Part shown: in pieces, positions 18,197 through 26,765 of the stretch
Layout: each line of letters begins with the position of its first letter
Numbering within the stretch: position 1 is the stretch's first letter
NCBI RefSeq assembly: GCF_003984645.1
Contig: NZ_RWKI01000017.1
Span: forward strand, 33,177-97,176
Length of the DNA: 64,000 bases
Source of the DNA: Variovorax sp. MHTC-1
Lineage (GTDB): Bacteria; Pseudomonadota; Gammaproteobacteria; Burkholderiales; Burkholderiaceae_C
Direction: 5' to 3'
Translations under genes and position numbers: made by a program
Notes under the pieces: model-generated
The model's database searches: none
Seen by the model: the letters and a program-made list of their open reading frames with translations, nothing else
Told to the model about the DNA's origin: nothing

Positions 18197-18894
18197 CGGG
18201 CCTGCTGCACCGCTTGGCCCAGCGCGCCGCCGGCAACGCTTGGACAGTGCGCTCGGATGTGCGCTTGCCGTTCGGCGCAGATGGCTTCGATCGGCCGCAG
18301 GACGACACGGCGCGGTCGCGGATGGAAGCGGCTGTGCCCAAGACCCACGCGCCCGGGCGACCCGGGCCGTCCGAGCCAGCCTCGCTCGTCACGGCCGCGC
18401 CGGAGCAAGCCGTTCCATCACTTGTGCCATCGCCCGCCGCGGCCGCTCAGCCCGGCCGCGCGCAGCCCATAGCCCGCCAGTCAGTGGCGACGCGCACGCC
18501 GGTGGCCACGACGACGCCCGCCCAGCCACATGGCGCACCCGGCACGGCCGCTGTTCCGGCCGCTGCCATGCCCGCCATGGCGTCCCTGCACACACCCGCC
18601 CGGCCGCAGTCACCACCCCCGCCGCGCCGCGAGGAACTCGCGCCGCTGCTGCCGTCGCAGCCCAGCACCGCAGGCCACGCCGCGGCCTTGGCCCAGACGG
18701 GGCGGGGCCCGGCAGCGTTCGCCCTCCGGCCGGCGCCGCAGGCCGCCGCCAGCCAAGAGACCGAGGTCCACATCCACATCGGCCGCATCGACGTGACGGC
18801 CTTGCACGAAGCGCCCCGCCCCAAGGCCCGCCCGCGCGAGCGCACGCAACCCGTGTCGCTGGACGCCTACCTGGCCGCGAGGAGCAAGACATGA
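18193..18894 (+). CDS. Pro/Ala-rich eCIS-associated protein with conserved C-terminal beta motif
   Basis: 233 residues. The start at 18193 overlaps the upstream stop (ATGA). Residues about 1-30 (LLHRLAQRAAGN) form a helix. The middle 150 residues are low-complexity Pro/Ala/Arg/Ser/Thr and probably disordered. Near the C-terminus EVHIHIGRIDVTAL forms a clear beta strand pattern, followed by a basic stretch and SLDAYLAAR. I recall a similar HIHIGRIDV-type motif in uncharacterised proteins next to other eCIS baseplate genes, so it is probably a real component. Role unknown. No coiled coil or length typical of a tape measure was seen. Confidence 0.8.
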   Translation: MTGLLHRLAQRAAGNAWTVRSDVRLPFGADGFDRPQDDTARSRMEAAVPKTHAPGRPGPSEPASLVTAAPEQAVPSLVPSPAAAAQPGRAQPIARQSVATRTPVATTTPAQPHGAPGTAAVPAAAMPAMASLHTPARPQSPPPPRREELAPLLPSQPSTAGHAAALAQTGRGPAAFALRPAPQAAASQETEVHIHIGRIDVTALHEAPRPKARPRERTQPVSLDAYLAARSKT

Positions 18895-20228
18895 GCACGG
18901 CCCTCGCGATCGCCGGCGTCAGCGCCGTGCTGCGCGACCTGCTCAACGACGGGCTGGTCAACGGCAACGTCAGCGGCGTGCTGGGCTCCAGCGTGACGGT
19001 CAGCCTGCTGGCGCCCGACCGCGTGGTGCCCACCGGCGGCACCGAGGCCTCGCAGCTCAACCTGTTCCTGTACGGTGTGACGCCCAACGCCGGCTGGCGC
19101 AACGAGGCCCTGCCCTCGCGCGACGGCGCCGGCCGTGCGCGGCTCACGAACCCGCCGCTGGCGCTCGACCTGCACTACTTGCTGTCGGCCTACAGCGCCG
19201 GGGACCTGCATGCCGAAATCCTGCTGGGCTACGCCATGCAGTTGCTGCACGAGATGCCGGTGCTCACGCGCGAGGCCATCCGCACGGCGCTCAACCCCTC
19301 GCCCGGCACCGGCGCCACCTTGCCGCCGGCATTGCGCGCGCTGTCCGAATCGGGCCTGGCCGAGCAGGTAGAGCTGATCAAGATCACGCCACAGCACCTG
19401 AACAACGAGGAGATGTCCAAGCTCTGGACCGCCACGCAAAGCCACTTGCGACTCAGCATGGCCTACAGCGCGTCGGTGGTGCTGATCGAGGCCCAACGCC
19501 CGGCCCGCACGCCGCTGCCGGTGCTCACGCGCGGCCGCGTCGATGAAGTCACGGGCCGCGAGACCGGCATCGCCGTGCAGCCCAGCCTGCTGCCCAGCGT
19601 GCCGGTGCTGGTGCGCGCCGTGCCGCCGCTGCGCCAGCCGGTGGCAGCCATCGGCGACATCGTGGCCCTGCAGGGCAGCCTGCTCGACGGCGACGACCGC
19701 GAAGCCTGGCTGCGGAACGACCGCTTCGACATCGCGCAGATGCTGCCGGTGCTCGCCCCCGCGCCGGACCGCCCCGCCGCCACCGTGGCCGCCTTCTCGC
19801 TGGCCGGCCAGCAGGCCGCGCTGCCGGCCGGCGTGTACCGCGTGAGCGTGCGCTTGACGCGGCCCGATGCGCAGGGCGAGGACCGGCGGCACGAGACCAA
19901 CGCGCTGCTGCTGACGCTGGCGCCGCGCATCACCAACCTGCCGCAGACCGTGGCGCGCGCGGGCAACGGCTCGGCCAGCGTCACGATCCAGTTCACGCCC
20001 GACCTGCGCGAAGGCCAGCGCGCCGTGCTGGTGCTGGGCGCGGCGGAGGTGCTGCCGCAGACGGCAGGCGCCACGCCGAATTCACTGGTCTTCGTGATCC
20101 CCGACGCGCCGGTCGGCGTGCATCTGGCGCGCCTGCGCATCGATGACATCGACAGCCCGATCATCGACATGGACTTCGAGCCGCCGGAACTGCCGCGCTT
20201 CCTGGACCGGACGGTGGAGATCACGTGA
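18891..20228 (+). CDS. DUF4255 (Pvc16/Afp16-type) protein, probable tail cap or terminator
   Basis: 445 residues. The N-terminal about 190 residues are a DUF4255/Pvc16_N domain: IAGVSAVLRDLLNDGL, LNLFLYGVTPNAGWRN, LALDLHYLLSAYS and a HEMPVLTREAIRTAL helix. The second half is beta-rich with Ig-like strands (VTIQFTPDLREGQRAVLVLG). Afp16 and related proteins cap the distal end of the sheath and tube and are needed to stop elongation. It overlaps the upstream gene by 4 bp and the downstream ATPase gene by 4 bp (GTGA), so all three are translationally coupled. Confidence 0.92.
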   Translation: MSTALAIAGVSAVLRDLLNDGLVNGNVSGVLGSSVTVSLLAPDRVVPTGGTEASQLNLFLYGVTPNAGWRNEALPSRDGAGRARLTNPPLALDLHYLLSAYSAGDLHAEILLGYAMQLLHEMPVLTREAIRTALNPSPGTGATLPPALRALSESGLAEQVELIKITPQHLNNEEMSKLWTATQSHLRLSMAYSASVVLIEAQRPARTPLPVLTRGRVDEVTGRETGIAVQPSLLPSVPVLVRAVPPLRQPVAAIGDIVALQGSLLDGDDREAWLRNDRFDIAQMLPVLAPAPDRPAATVAAFSLAGQQAALPAGVYRVSVRLTRPDAQGEDRRHETNALLLTLAPRITNLPQTVARAGNGSASVTIQFTPDLREGQRAVLVLGAAEVLPQTAGATPNSLVFVIPDAPVGVHLARLRIDDIDSPIIDMDFEPPELPRFLDRTVEIT

Positions 20229-22165
20229 ACGCGCCCGACCGCCTGCTCGCATGGAGCGACGCCAACCAGCGTCTGCTGGTGGCGGAGTTCGCGCGGCTGG
20301 CGGCCCTTTTGGGTGACGGTGCGGGCGATGGTGCGCGCGACGCGGCCGCGGCGGAAGCCGAGGCCGCGGCGCTGCGCGCCGCCATGCCAGCACCGGCCGC
20401 GATCGACACGCTGGCGGCGCTGTTCACGCTCAGCGCCTTCGAGCGCGACCTCCTGCTTTTGGTGGCCGGCGTCGAGATGGACGCGCGCATCGCCGCTCTG
20501 TGCGCCCAGGGCGGCAGCCAGCCGCATCGGCCGTGGGCCAGCTTCGGCCTCGCGCTGGCGGTACTGCCGCAGCCACACTGGAGCGCCATCGCGCCGAACG
20601 AGCCGCTGCGCCGCTGGCGCCTGCTGGAGGTCGACGAGAGCACCGGCATCGCCGGCGCCAGGCTCCGGCTGGATGAGCGCGTGCTGCACTTCATCGCCGG
20701 GCTGAACGCGCTGGACCACCGCCTGCGGCCGCTGCTGCAGCTGCAGCAGCCGGCCGGCGCCATGGGCCGGGACCAGCAGGCCGCGGTCGCGCAATTGCTG
20801 GCCCGGCTGCGCGGCGCCGCCAGCCGCCTGCCCGCCATCGTGCTCGACGGTGACGATGCCCCCGGCCAGCACGACGTGGCCGCGGCCGTCGCGGCCGGAC
20901 TGGGTGCCGGCCTGTATCGATTGCGTGCGACCGACGTACCGACGGCCGCCGCCGAGCAGGCCGCTTTTGCAGCGCTGTGGTTGCGCGAGGCTGCGCTGCT
21001 GGGCTGCGGGCTGTTGATCCACTGCGAGGAGCGCGAGGCGCAAGCAACCGTAGCACGCCTGCTGGAACGCCTGAGCGGCCTCGTCTTCGTCAGCGGCCAC
21101 GAATTGGCGCTGGGCGACACGCCGCAGCTGCACCAGAACATCGCGCGACCCGAGGCGCCGGAACGGCTGCAGCTCTGGCAGGCCGCCCTGGCCGACAAGG
21201 CCGCGGCACTGGGGCCGGTGGTCGGCACGCTGGCCACGCAGTACCGCCTGGGCGCGCGCCGCATCGCGCAGATCGCCGCCGGGGCATGCGGCGACGACGC
21301 AGCCGCCAACGCCGCTGCGCTGCACGCGGCCAGCCGCGGTCCGGCCCATGGCATGCCCGGCCTGGCCCAGCGCATCGACGCGCGCGCGCGCTGGTCCGAC
21401 CTGGTGCTGCCCGAGGCCCAGCTGGCCGTGCTGCGCCAGATCGCGGCCCATGCGCGCCACCGGCTCACGGTGCACCACCAATGGGGCTTCGCCGCGCTGA
21501 GCGCGCGCGGGCTGGGCATCGCGACGCTGTTCTGGGGTGACAGCGGCACCGGCAAGACCCTGGCCGCCGAAGTCCTCGCCTCGGAACTCGGCCTGGCGCT
21601 CTACCGCGTCGACCTGTCGGCCGTGGTCAGCAAGTACATCGGCGAGACCGAGAAGAACCTGCGCAAGGTCTTCGACGCGGCCGAGGAAGCCGGCGCCATC
21701 CTGCTGTTCGACGAGGCCGACGCGCTGTTCGGCAAGCGCAGCGAGGTCAAGGACAGCCACGACCGTTACGCCAACATCGAAGTCAGCTACCTGCTGCAGC
21801 GCATGGAGGCTTACGGCGGCCTGGCGATCCTGACGACCAACCACAAGGCGGCGCTGGACGCCGCGTTCCAGCGCCGCCTGCGCCTCGTCGTGCACTTCCC
21901 CTTCCCGGACCAGGCGCAGCGCGAAGGCATCTGGCGCGCGGTGTTCCCGGCCGGCGCGCCGCTCCATGCAGACATCGACTACGCCAAGCTGGCGCGGCTC
22001 AATGTGGCCGGCGGCACCATCCGCAACATCGCGCTGGCGGCCGCCTTTCTGGCCGCCGAGGCGGGCACGCCCATTGGCATGGCCATGCTGCTGCAGGCCG
22101 CGCAGCTGGACGCCGCCAAGCGCGAGAAGCCGTATTCGGATGCGGAAACGCGGGGGTGGGCATGA
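20225..22165 (+). CDS. eCIS AAA+ ATPase (Afp15/Pvc15-like)
   Basis: 646 residues with a GTG start overlapping the DUF4255 stop. The N-terminal 400 residues are a winged/degenerate ATPase-like region. The C-terminal AAA+ domain has Walker A GDSGTGKT (438-445), Walker B AILLFDEADALFG (near 493), sensor 1 AILTTNHKAALD and an arginine finger region AFQRRLRLVVHFPFPD. ATPases of this type are conserved in eCIS loci and are thought to help particle assembly or cargo loading in the cytoplasm; the exact job is not settled. Confidence 0.93.
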   Translation: MNAPDRLLAWSDANQRLLVAEFARLAALLGDGAGDGARDAAAAEAEAAALRAAMPAPAAIDTLAALFTLSAFERDLLLLVAGVEMDARIAALCAQGGSQPHRPWASFGLALAVLPQPHWSAIAPNEPLRRWRLLEVDESTGIAGARLRLDERVLHFIAGLNALDHRLRPLLQLQQPAGAMGRDQQAAVAQLLARLRGAASRLPAIVLDGDDAPGQHDVAAAVAAGLGAGLYRLRATDVPTAAAEQAAFAALWLREAALLGCGLLIHCEEREAQATVARLLERLSGLVFVSGHELALGDTPQLHQNIARPEAPERLQLWQAALADKAAALGPVVGTLATQYRLGARRIAQIAAGACGDDAAANAAALHAASRGPAHGMPGLAQRIDARARWSDLVLPEAQLAVLRQIAAHARHRLTVHHQWGFAALSARGLGIATLFWGDSGTGKTLAAEVLASELGLALYRVDLSAVVSKYIGETEKNLRKVFDAAEEAGAILLFDEADALFGKRSEVKDSHDRYANIEVSYLLQRMEAYGGLAILTTNHKAALDAAFQRRLRLVVHFPFPDQAQREGIWRAVFPAGAPLHADIDYAKLARLNVAGGTIRNIALAAAFLAAEAGTPIGMAMLLQAAQLDAAKREKPYSDAETRGWA

Positions 22166-22217
22166 CGGCGCGCATCCCATGCCGGCGCCACGCCGAGTGA
22201 CGAACAGCGAGCACGCC

Positions 22218-22493
22218 ATGCCACGCATCGTCCTCTCCATCGACCGGTTGGTGCTGCGCGGGGTGGAGCGCGTCGATGCCGCCGCCGTCGCGGCCGCGCT
22301 GCAGTCCGAGCTGCACGCGCTGCTCGCCAGCGGCAGCAGCACGCTGGCCACGCAAGGCAGTGCGCACGCGCTGCAGGCCGGACAGGTCCGGCTGCCTCAC
22401 GGCGCGGACGCTGCGGCCCTTGGCCGCGCCGTGGCCGTGCGGATCGCGGGCGACCCCCCGGCCCCGGCCGGCAACGAGGCAGGTGCGCCATGA
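22218..22493 (+). CDS. Small eCIS-associated protein, unknown function
   Basis: 91 residues. The ATG at 22218 begins a compact protein with the strand RIVLSIDRLVLRGV and a helix AAAVAAALQSELHALLAS. Such small proteins with an IDRLVLRG-like start are common next to the DUF4157 gene of other eCIS loci (recalled, not searched). An in-frame ATG about 40 bp upstream would extend it. The stop overlaps the next start (ATGA at 22490). Confidence 0.72.
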   Translation: MPRIVLSIDRLVLRGVERVDAAAVAAALQSELHALLASGSSTLATQGSAHALQAGQVRLPHGADAAALGRAVAVRIAGDPPAPAGNEAGAP

Positions 22494-22600
22494 CCGCTGC
22501 CGTAGCCGCATGTGCCGCATGCGCCCCCGGCGCCGAACGCACGCAAGGCAGCGGCACGCAACGCAGGATGATGGACGTGCTGAACAGGGCCTGCCCATGA
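22490..22600 (+). CDS. 36-residue Cys-containing microprotein
   Basis: A short frame joined by 4-bp ATGA overlaps to the genes on both sides (22490-22493 and 22597-22600), which argues for real translation by coupling. It carries three Cys in its first third and early middle (AACAACAPG area) and one near the end (LNRACP), plus a basic patch QRRMMDV. No family was recognised. It could be a chaperone-like or leader peptide for the following cargo protein, or only a coupling frame. Confidence 0.5.
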   Translation: MTAAVAACAACAPGAERTQGSGTQRRMMDVLNRACP

Positions 22601-25600
22601 CTCGCACGCGCAGCCCCCGCGTGCCGGCGACCGCAGCGTCCACGACTGCGCCGGGCTCATCTTGGCTGCAGCCCAAGCTGGCCATCGGCGCAGCGGGCGA
22701 CCGCTACGAACAGGAAGCCGACCAGGCCGCCGACCGCGTGCTGCAAGGCGGCGGCCGGCCCGCGCTGACGCCACTGCGCGCACCCACGGTGCAGCGCCAG
22801 GACGATGAGCGCAAGAAGGAAGAGCCGGACCCGCTCGGCGAAGGGCTGGGCGTGGTCGCCGCGAACCTGGGCGAGAACAACCCGGCCTTCGGCGTCTTCA
22901 CCGAGAAGCTGGCGGCGGACTTCATGCGCCAGCCGCCGGCGCTGAGCGTGGGCGTGCCGGTGTTCCTGGGCGCCAACTACGCCTTCCTCTGGAGCATGGC
23001 GATGGTGAACCCGGCCATGCGCCGCGACTTCGACGACTTCAACCTGGCGATGCTGCCCGGCATCGTGCCGCAGTTCCCGGTCAAGACCTTCACCTACCGC
23101 ATCCTCGACAGCGCGCAGACGCGCTTCGAATTCGACTTCGGCCTGGACGCCACCTCGCTGCTGAAGGCCTTCAACGACGGCGTGCTGAATACCCGCCTGT
23201 CCAGCCTGAAGCTGGACAGCAGCGGCCGGCTCGACACCGCCGGCGCGACGCCGCTTTCGCTGTCGGCCCTGCAGGTCAAGCTGGGGCTGTTCAGCGACGG
23301 CGTCAACCTCACCGGCGGCTTTCGCAGCGGCATCTCGCCCTACCCGCTGATCGAGCCCGGGGGCAGCGTGATGGCGCAGACCCCGGCCCTTCCCGACCTG
23401 CAGGCCGGCCGGCAGGACGTGCGCTTCACGCTGAACCTGGACCTGGTGCGGCTCTACCAGCACTTCAACCCAGGCAAGCCCAACCCGCTGGGCCCGCAGA
23501 TCGACGTCGCGCGCGAAGCGCAGCAGCCCGCGCAGGCGCCCGGCGCGCGCGAGAGCAGTCCGGCCGCGACCGCTGCGGTGCAGTCCACGCTGGCCGAGGG
23601 CGGCGCGCCGCTGGCGCCCGCGACGCGGCAGTTCATGGAGTCGCGCTTCGGCCACGACTTCGGCCGCGTGCGCATCCATGCCGATGCGCAGGCCGCCGCC
23701 TCGGCGCAATCCGTAGGCGCGCGCGCCTACACCGTGGGCACCGACCTGGTGTTCAATCGCGGCCAGTACGCACCGGCCACGCCGGCCGGCCGCCACCTGC
23801 TGGCGCACGAGCTGGCCCACGTGGTGCAGCAGGCCGATGGCGCCCACGTGATGCAGCGCAAGCTCGACGTGGAGGACTTCGACGCCGGCAGCTTCAACCT
23901 GCCCACGCTCAAGGCCTACCTGGCCAAGGTCGGCCCTGGCCGCATCGAGGACCAGGGCGACAGCGATGACAAGGCGCGTGCCATCGTCGCGCAGTGGCGC
24001 AAGGGCGTGATGCAGTTGGACGCCGGCCAGAAGATCGCGCTGATTCAGGAGATGCAGTCCGGCTTTACCGGCAACGACGACGAACGCGCCATCCTCACGC
24101 TGCTGCTGAACACGCCGCCGGCCGAGCTGCCGCTGATCTTCGCCGCCAAGGGCGGGCTGGACCCGAAGAACCTGGACAGCGACTTCCACGGCGCCGAGGA
24201 GGACGCGCTGCGCGCTTTCTACGACGAGAACTTCATCGGCGGGCGCAAGTCCGCGCTGGGCGGTTCGCGCAGCATGCGCACCGCACGCGCCGACGAGCCC
24301 GCGGTCACCGCGCCGGCGGCCACCGATATCGCTGCCGAAAATCCAGTGCAGGGCCCGCCGCGCAAGGACTACGTCTTCATCATGGGCGACGTGAAGAAGG
24401 ACGACTTCTACCGCGAGGCCTTGCGCTACTTCTCCGCGCACCGGCCGACGGCCACCTTCGTCACCGACAAGCGCAGCCTGGCCGCGGTGCTGAGCCATGT
24501 GGCCAGCCAGATCTCGGAGCCGATCGGCAACCTGTACCTGGTCTCGCATGCCAACGAGGACGGCACCTTGAGCTTCGCGCTCGATGGCGACGACAAGGAC
24601 AAGAAGCTCAACGTGACCGAACTGCGCAAGGCCTTGCGCCCGGCCAGCGGCGCGTCCCCGCTGGCCAAGGTCGGCAAGCAGATTGACGCGCGCACCGTGA
24701 TCCGCATCAAGGGCTGCGACATCGGCCGCACCAAGGAGATGCTGGACCTGCTCGACGAAGCCTTCGCTGGCGCCGGCAGCGTGACTGCGCCCACGCACGA
24801 GCAGGAGTACGGCACCGACCCCCTGCTCGGCAAGCGCGCGGACGCGGCCTTCCGCGCCGAGGTGGCGGCCGCACATCCTGAGCCGCCCGCCGTCGACAAG
24901 AAGCTCAAGGGGGCGGAACTCAGGGCCGCCAAGGCGGCGCGGGCCAAGGCCATGGCCGAGCGCAAGGTGGCGATCGCGGCCGAGCTGAAGGAACGCGACG
25001 CCGAGCGCAGGACGCGTGTTGCGCAAGCCCAGCAGTACGAAGCCTTCTCGGGCCCGATGTTCCAGCGCCCGGGCGAGGACCTGTTCACGACGAAGGAACT
25101 GCTGCCCGAGCTCGAGCGCCTGTACGGCCACCTGTCCGAGAAGCAGCGCAAGGCGCTGGCGGCCAAGCTGGTGGCCAAGGACACGCGCCCCGAGAGCGTG
25201 GCGCTCAAGAACGGCACCTACCAGCAGAAGGGCCAGCGCTTGTACCGCCGCGTGATCGCGCAGACGCACTGGGACCCGCAGGGCGCGCCGGGCTTCCTGG
25301 CGCTGTACCGCAGCGTCCAGGGGAAGACCGGGAAGGGTTTCCAGCCCGGCGCCCTGAGTTCCCGCCCCTCGGTCGGCAAGGAAGGGCAGCCGCAGCTGAC
25401 CTACCGGCTGACGGGCAGCCTGCCCGACGGCGGCAGCGAAGTCCACGAACTCAGTGCCGACGTCGTGCCCGACGACGCCACCTACCTGGCCACCGCGCGC
25501 GCCACGCTGAACAACCCCGACCGCTACCGCTGGGTCGTGGCGCGCACCCACAACCCCAAGACCGGCAAGACCACGCTGAAGGCCACGGCCACGCGCGTGC

Positions 25601-25731
25601 TGGCCTACCTGCACCACGGCGAGCTGGATGTGTCCGCGCACCAGCACTTCAACCGCCCCGAGCCGGATGCCGACTTCTACGCGAAGTCGACCTTCGCGCC
25701 GCCGCCGGCCAAGCCCCAGCCAACGCCCTGA
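22597..25731 (+). CDS. DUF4157 eCIS-associated cargo/toxin candidate with HELAH metallopeptidase site and caspase-like His/Cys site
   Basis: 1044 residues. The first 90 resemble other DUF4157 proteins (LQPKLAIGAAGDRYEQEADQ overall). Residues about 95-300 are an unrecognised domain. The DUF4157 core follows (ATRQFMESRFGHDFGRVRIH, ARAYTVGTDLVFNRGQY) with zinc-binding HELAHVVQQ at 404-412. The C-terminal half contains VFIMGDVKKDDFY, NLYLVSHANEDGTLSF (His651) and VIRIKGCDIGRTKEM (Cys707), the strand-His and strand-Cys pattern of caspase-like proteases such as DUF4347/CHAT. A Lys/Ala/Glu-rich helical stretch and a final about 200 unassigned residues complete it. DUF4157 proteins are frequent eCIS cargo, so this is a likely payload; the proteolytic roles are inferred. 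Confidence 0.85.
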   Translation: MTRTRSPRVPATAASTTAPGSSWLQPKLAIGAAGDRYEQEADQAADRVLQGGGRPALTPLRAPTVQRQDDERKKEEPDPLGEGLGVVAANLGENNPAFGVFTEKLAADFMRQPPALSVGVPVFLGANYAFLWSMAMVNPAMRRDFDDFNLAMLPGIVPQFPVKTFTYRILDSAQTRFEFDFGLDATSLLKAFNDGVLNTRLSSLKLDSSGRLDTAGATPLSLSALQVKLGLFSDGVNLTGGFRSGISPYPLIEPGGSVMAQTPALPDLQAGRQDVRFTLNLDLVRLYQHFNPGKPNPLGPQIDVAREAQQPAQAPGARESSPAATAAVQSTLAEGGAPLAPATRQFMESRFGHDFGRVRIHADAQAAASAQSVGARAYTVGTDLVFNRGQYAPATPAGRHLLAHELAHVVQQADGAHVMQRKLDVEDFDAGSFNLPTLKAYLAKVGPGRIEDQGDSDDKARAIVAQWRKGVMQLDAGQKIALIQEMQSGFTGNDDERAILTLLLNTPPAELPLIFAAKGGLDPKNLDSDFHGAEEDALRAFYDENFIGGRKSALGGSRSMRTARADEPAVTAPAATDIAAENPVQGPPRKDYVFIMGDVKKDDFYREALRYFSAHRPTATFVTDKRSLAAVLSHVASQISEPIGNLYLVSHANEDGTLSFALDGDDKDKKLNVTELRKALRPASGASPLAKVGKQIDARTVIRIKGCDIGRTKEMLDLLDEAFAGAGSVTAPTHEQEYGTDPLLGKRADAAFRAEVAAAHPEPPAVDKKLKGAELRAAKAARAKAMAERKVAIAAELKERDAERRTRVAQAQQYEAFSGPMFQRPGEDLFTTKELLPELERLYGHLSEKQRKALAAKLVAKDTRPESVALKNGTYQQKGQRLYRRVIAQTHWDPQGAPGFLALYRSVQGKTGKGFQPGALSSRPSVGKEGQPQLTYRLTGSLPDGGSEVHELSADVVPDDATYLATARATLNNPDRYRWVVARTHNPKTGKTTLKATATRVLAYLHHGELDVSAHQHFNRPEPDADFYAKSTFAPPPAKPQPTP

Positions 25732-25734
25732 ACC

Positions 25735-26394
25735 ATGACCACCTCCCCCAACTCCCCCAAGCTGATCAAGGGCGGCCTGGTGCTGGTCGACCCGGAATCG
25801 GCGCAGGTGCAGCGCGTGATCTCGCTGCAATACAACGCCGACTCGCTGACGCGCAAGCTCCAGGCCCAGTCGGTGGGCGGCGAAGGCACCGACCGCACCG
25901 AGCCCACGCGCTTCAAGGGCCCGGCGGTGGAGACCATCAGCTTCGAGGCCGACATCGACGCCACCGACCAGCTCGAGTTCCCGGACCAGAACGCCAGCGT
26001 CATCGCCCACGGCATCGCGCCACAGCTGGCGGTGCTGGAGTCGCTGTCGCATCCGAGTGCGGCGCAGCTGCAGCGGGTGGACAGCCAGGCCAGCTCCGGC
26101 ACCTTGGAGATCGCGCCCATGCTGGCGCCGCTGCTTCTTTTCGTCTGGGGCAAGAGCCGCATCGTGCCGGTGAAGCTGGCCGACTTCTCGATCACCGAGG
26201 AGGCATTCGACCCGGCCCTCAACCCGATCCGCGCCAAGGTCTCGTTCAGCCTGCGCGTGCTGTCGGTGGACGACCTGGGCTTCTCGTCCAAGGGCGGAGC
26301 CTTGTTCATGACCTATCTGCAGGGCAAGGAGAGGCTGGCCGCCAAGGTGCAGCCCGTGAGCTTCTCCACGCTCGGCATCGGGGGGATTTCGTGA
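25735..26394 (+). CDS. CIS tube-initiator protein (Afp7 N-terminal-like)
   Basis: 219 residues starting 3 bp after the cargo gene. It begins KLIKGGLVLVDPESAQVQR and VISLQYNADSLTRKLQAQSV, a pattern of the CIS_tube (Afp7/Pvc7 N-terminal) family, which connects the tube to the hub. FEADIDATDQLEFPD and the MLAPLLLFVWG strand follow. In Afp7 the same chain continues into a LysM domain; here the LysM-like part is a separate downstream gene. Cytoplasmic assembly, then part of the particle. Confidence 0.85.
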   Translation: MTTSPNSPKLIKGGLVLVDPESAQVQRVISLQYNADSLTRKLQAQSVGGEGTDRTEPTRFKGPAVETISFEADIDATDQLEFPDQNASVIAHGIAPQLAVLESLSHPSAAQLQRVDSQASSGTLEIAPMLAPLLLFVWGKSRIVPVKLADFSITEEAFDPALNPIRAKVSFSLRVLSVDDLGFSSKGGALFMTYLQGKERLAAKVQPVSFSTLGIGGIS

Positions 26395-26765
26395 TGGTCG
26401 ATCCGATCCAGGCCTTCATGCAGGCCAACGGCCTGGCGCAGCCGACCTTCGCGCCGGACAGCCGCTACCACGGCTTGCCGACCGCGCAGGCCACCTTGCC
26501 GGACGGCCGACGGGTGGTGTTCGTCACGCGGCGCTTCCTGCCGCCGCCGGAGAACTTCGCGCGGATGGCCACCGCCACTGTCGTGGCCGGCGACCGGCTC
26601 GACAACCTGGCCGCGCAGCACCTGGGCGCGGCCGAGCAGAACTGGCGCCTGGCCGACGCCAACGGCGCGCTGCTGCCCGAGGCGCTGGTGGCCGATGTCG
26701 GCCGCCAACTGGCCATCACGCTGCCCGAGGGCGTGCCCGCCCCTGGAGCCGGAGATGTTCGCTAA
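26394..26765 (+). CDS. LysM-like baseplate adaptor (Afp7 C-terminal-like)
   Basis: 123 residues. The start overlaps the upstream stop by one base (TGATG). The C-terminal half reads ATVVAGDRLDNLAAQHLGAA, then NWRLADANG and LAITLPEG, a LysM fold of the kind (gp53-like) used in phage and eCIS baseplates to join tube and hub. The N-terminal part (SRYHGLPTAQATLPDGRRVV) is typical of the segment before LysM in these proteins. It overlaps the next gene by 11 bp. Confidence 0.82.
   Translation: MVDPIQAFMQANGLAQPTFAPDSRYHGLPTAQATLPDGRRVVFVTRRFLPPPENFARMATATVVAGDRLDNLAAQHLGAAEQNWRLADANGALLPEALVADVGRQLAITLPEGVPAPGAGDVR

Noticed and set aside
19463..22351. Minus-strand open frame of 962 codons opposite the DUF4255 and AAA+ genes
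   Set aside because: Shadow of two well-recognised plus-strand genes in GC-rich DNA; its translation is Arg/Ala/Gly-rich with no domain pattern.
22657..26052. Minus-strand open frame of 1131 codons opposite the DUF4157 gene
   Set aside because: Shadow frame; the plus strand carries clear motifs (HELAHVVQQ and the CIS-tube start).
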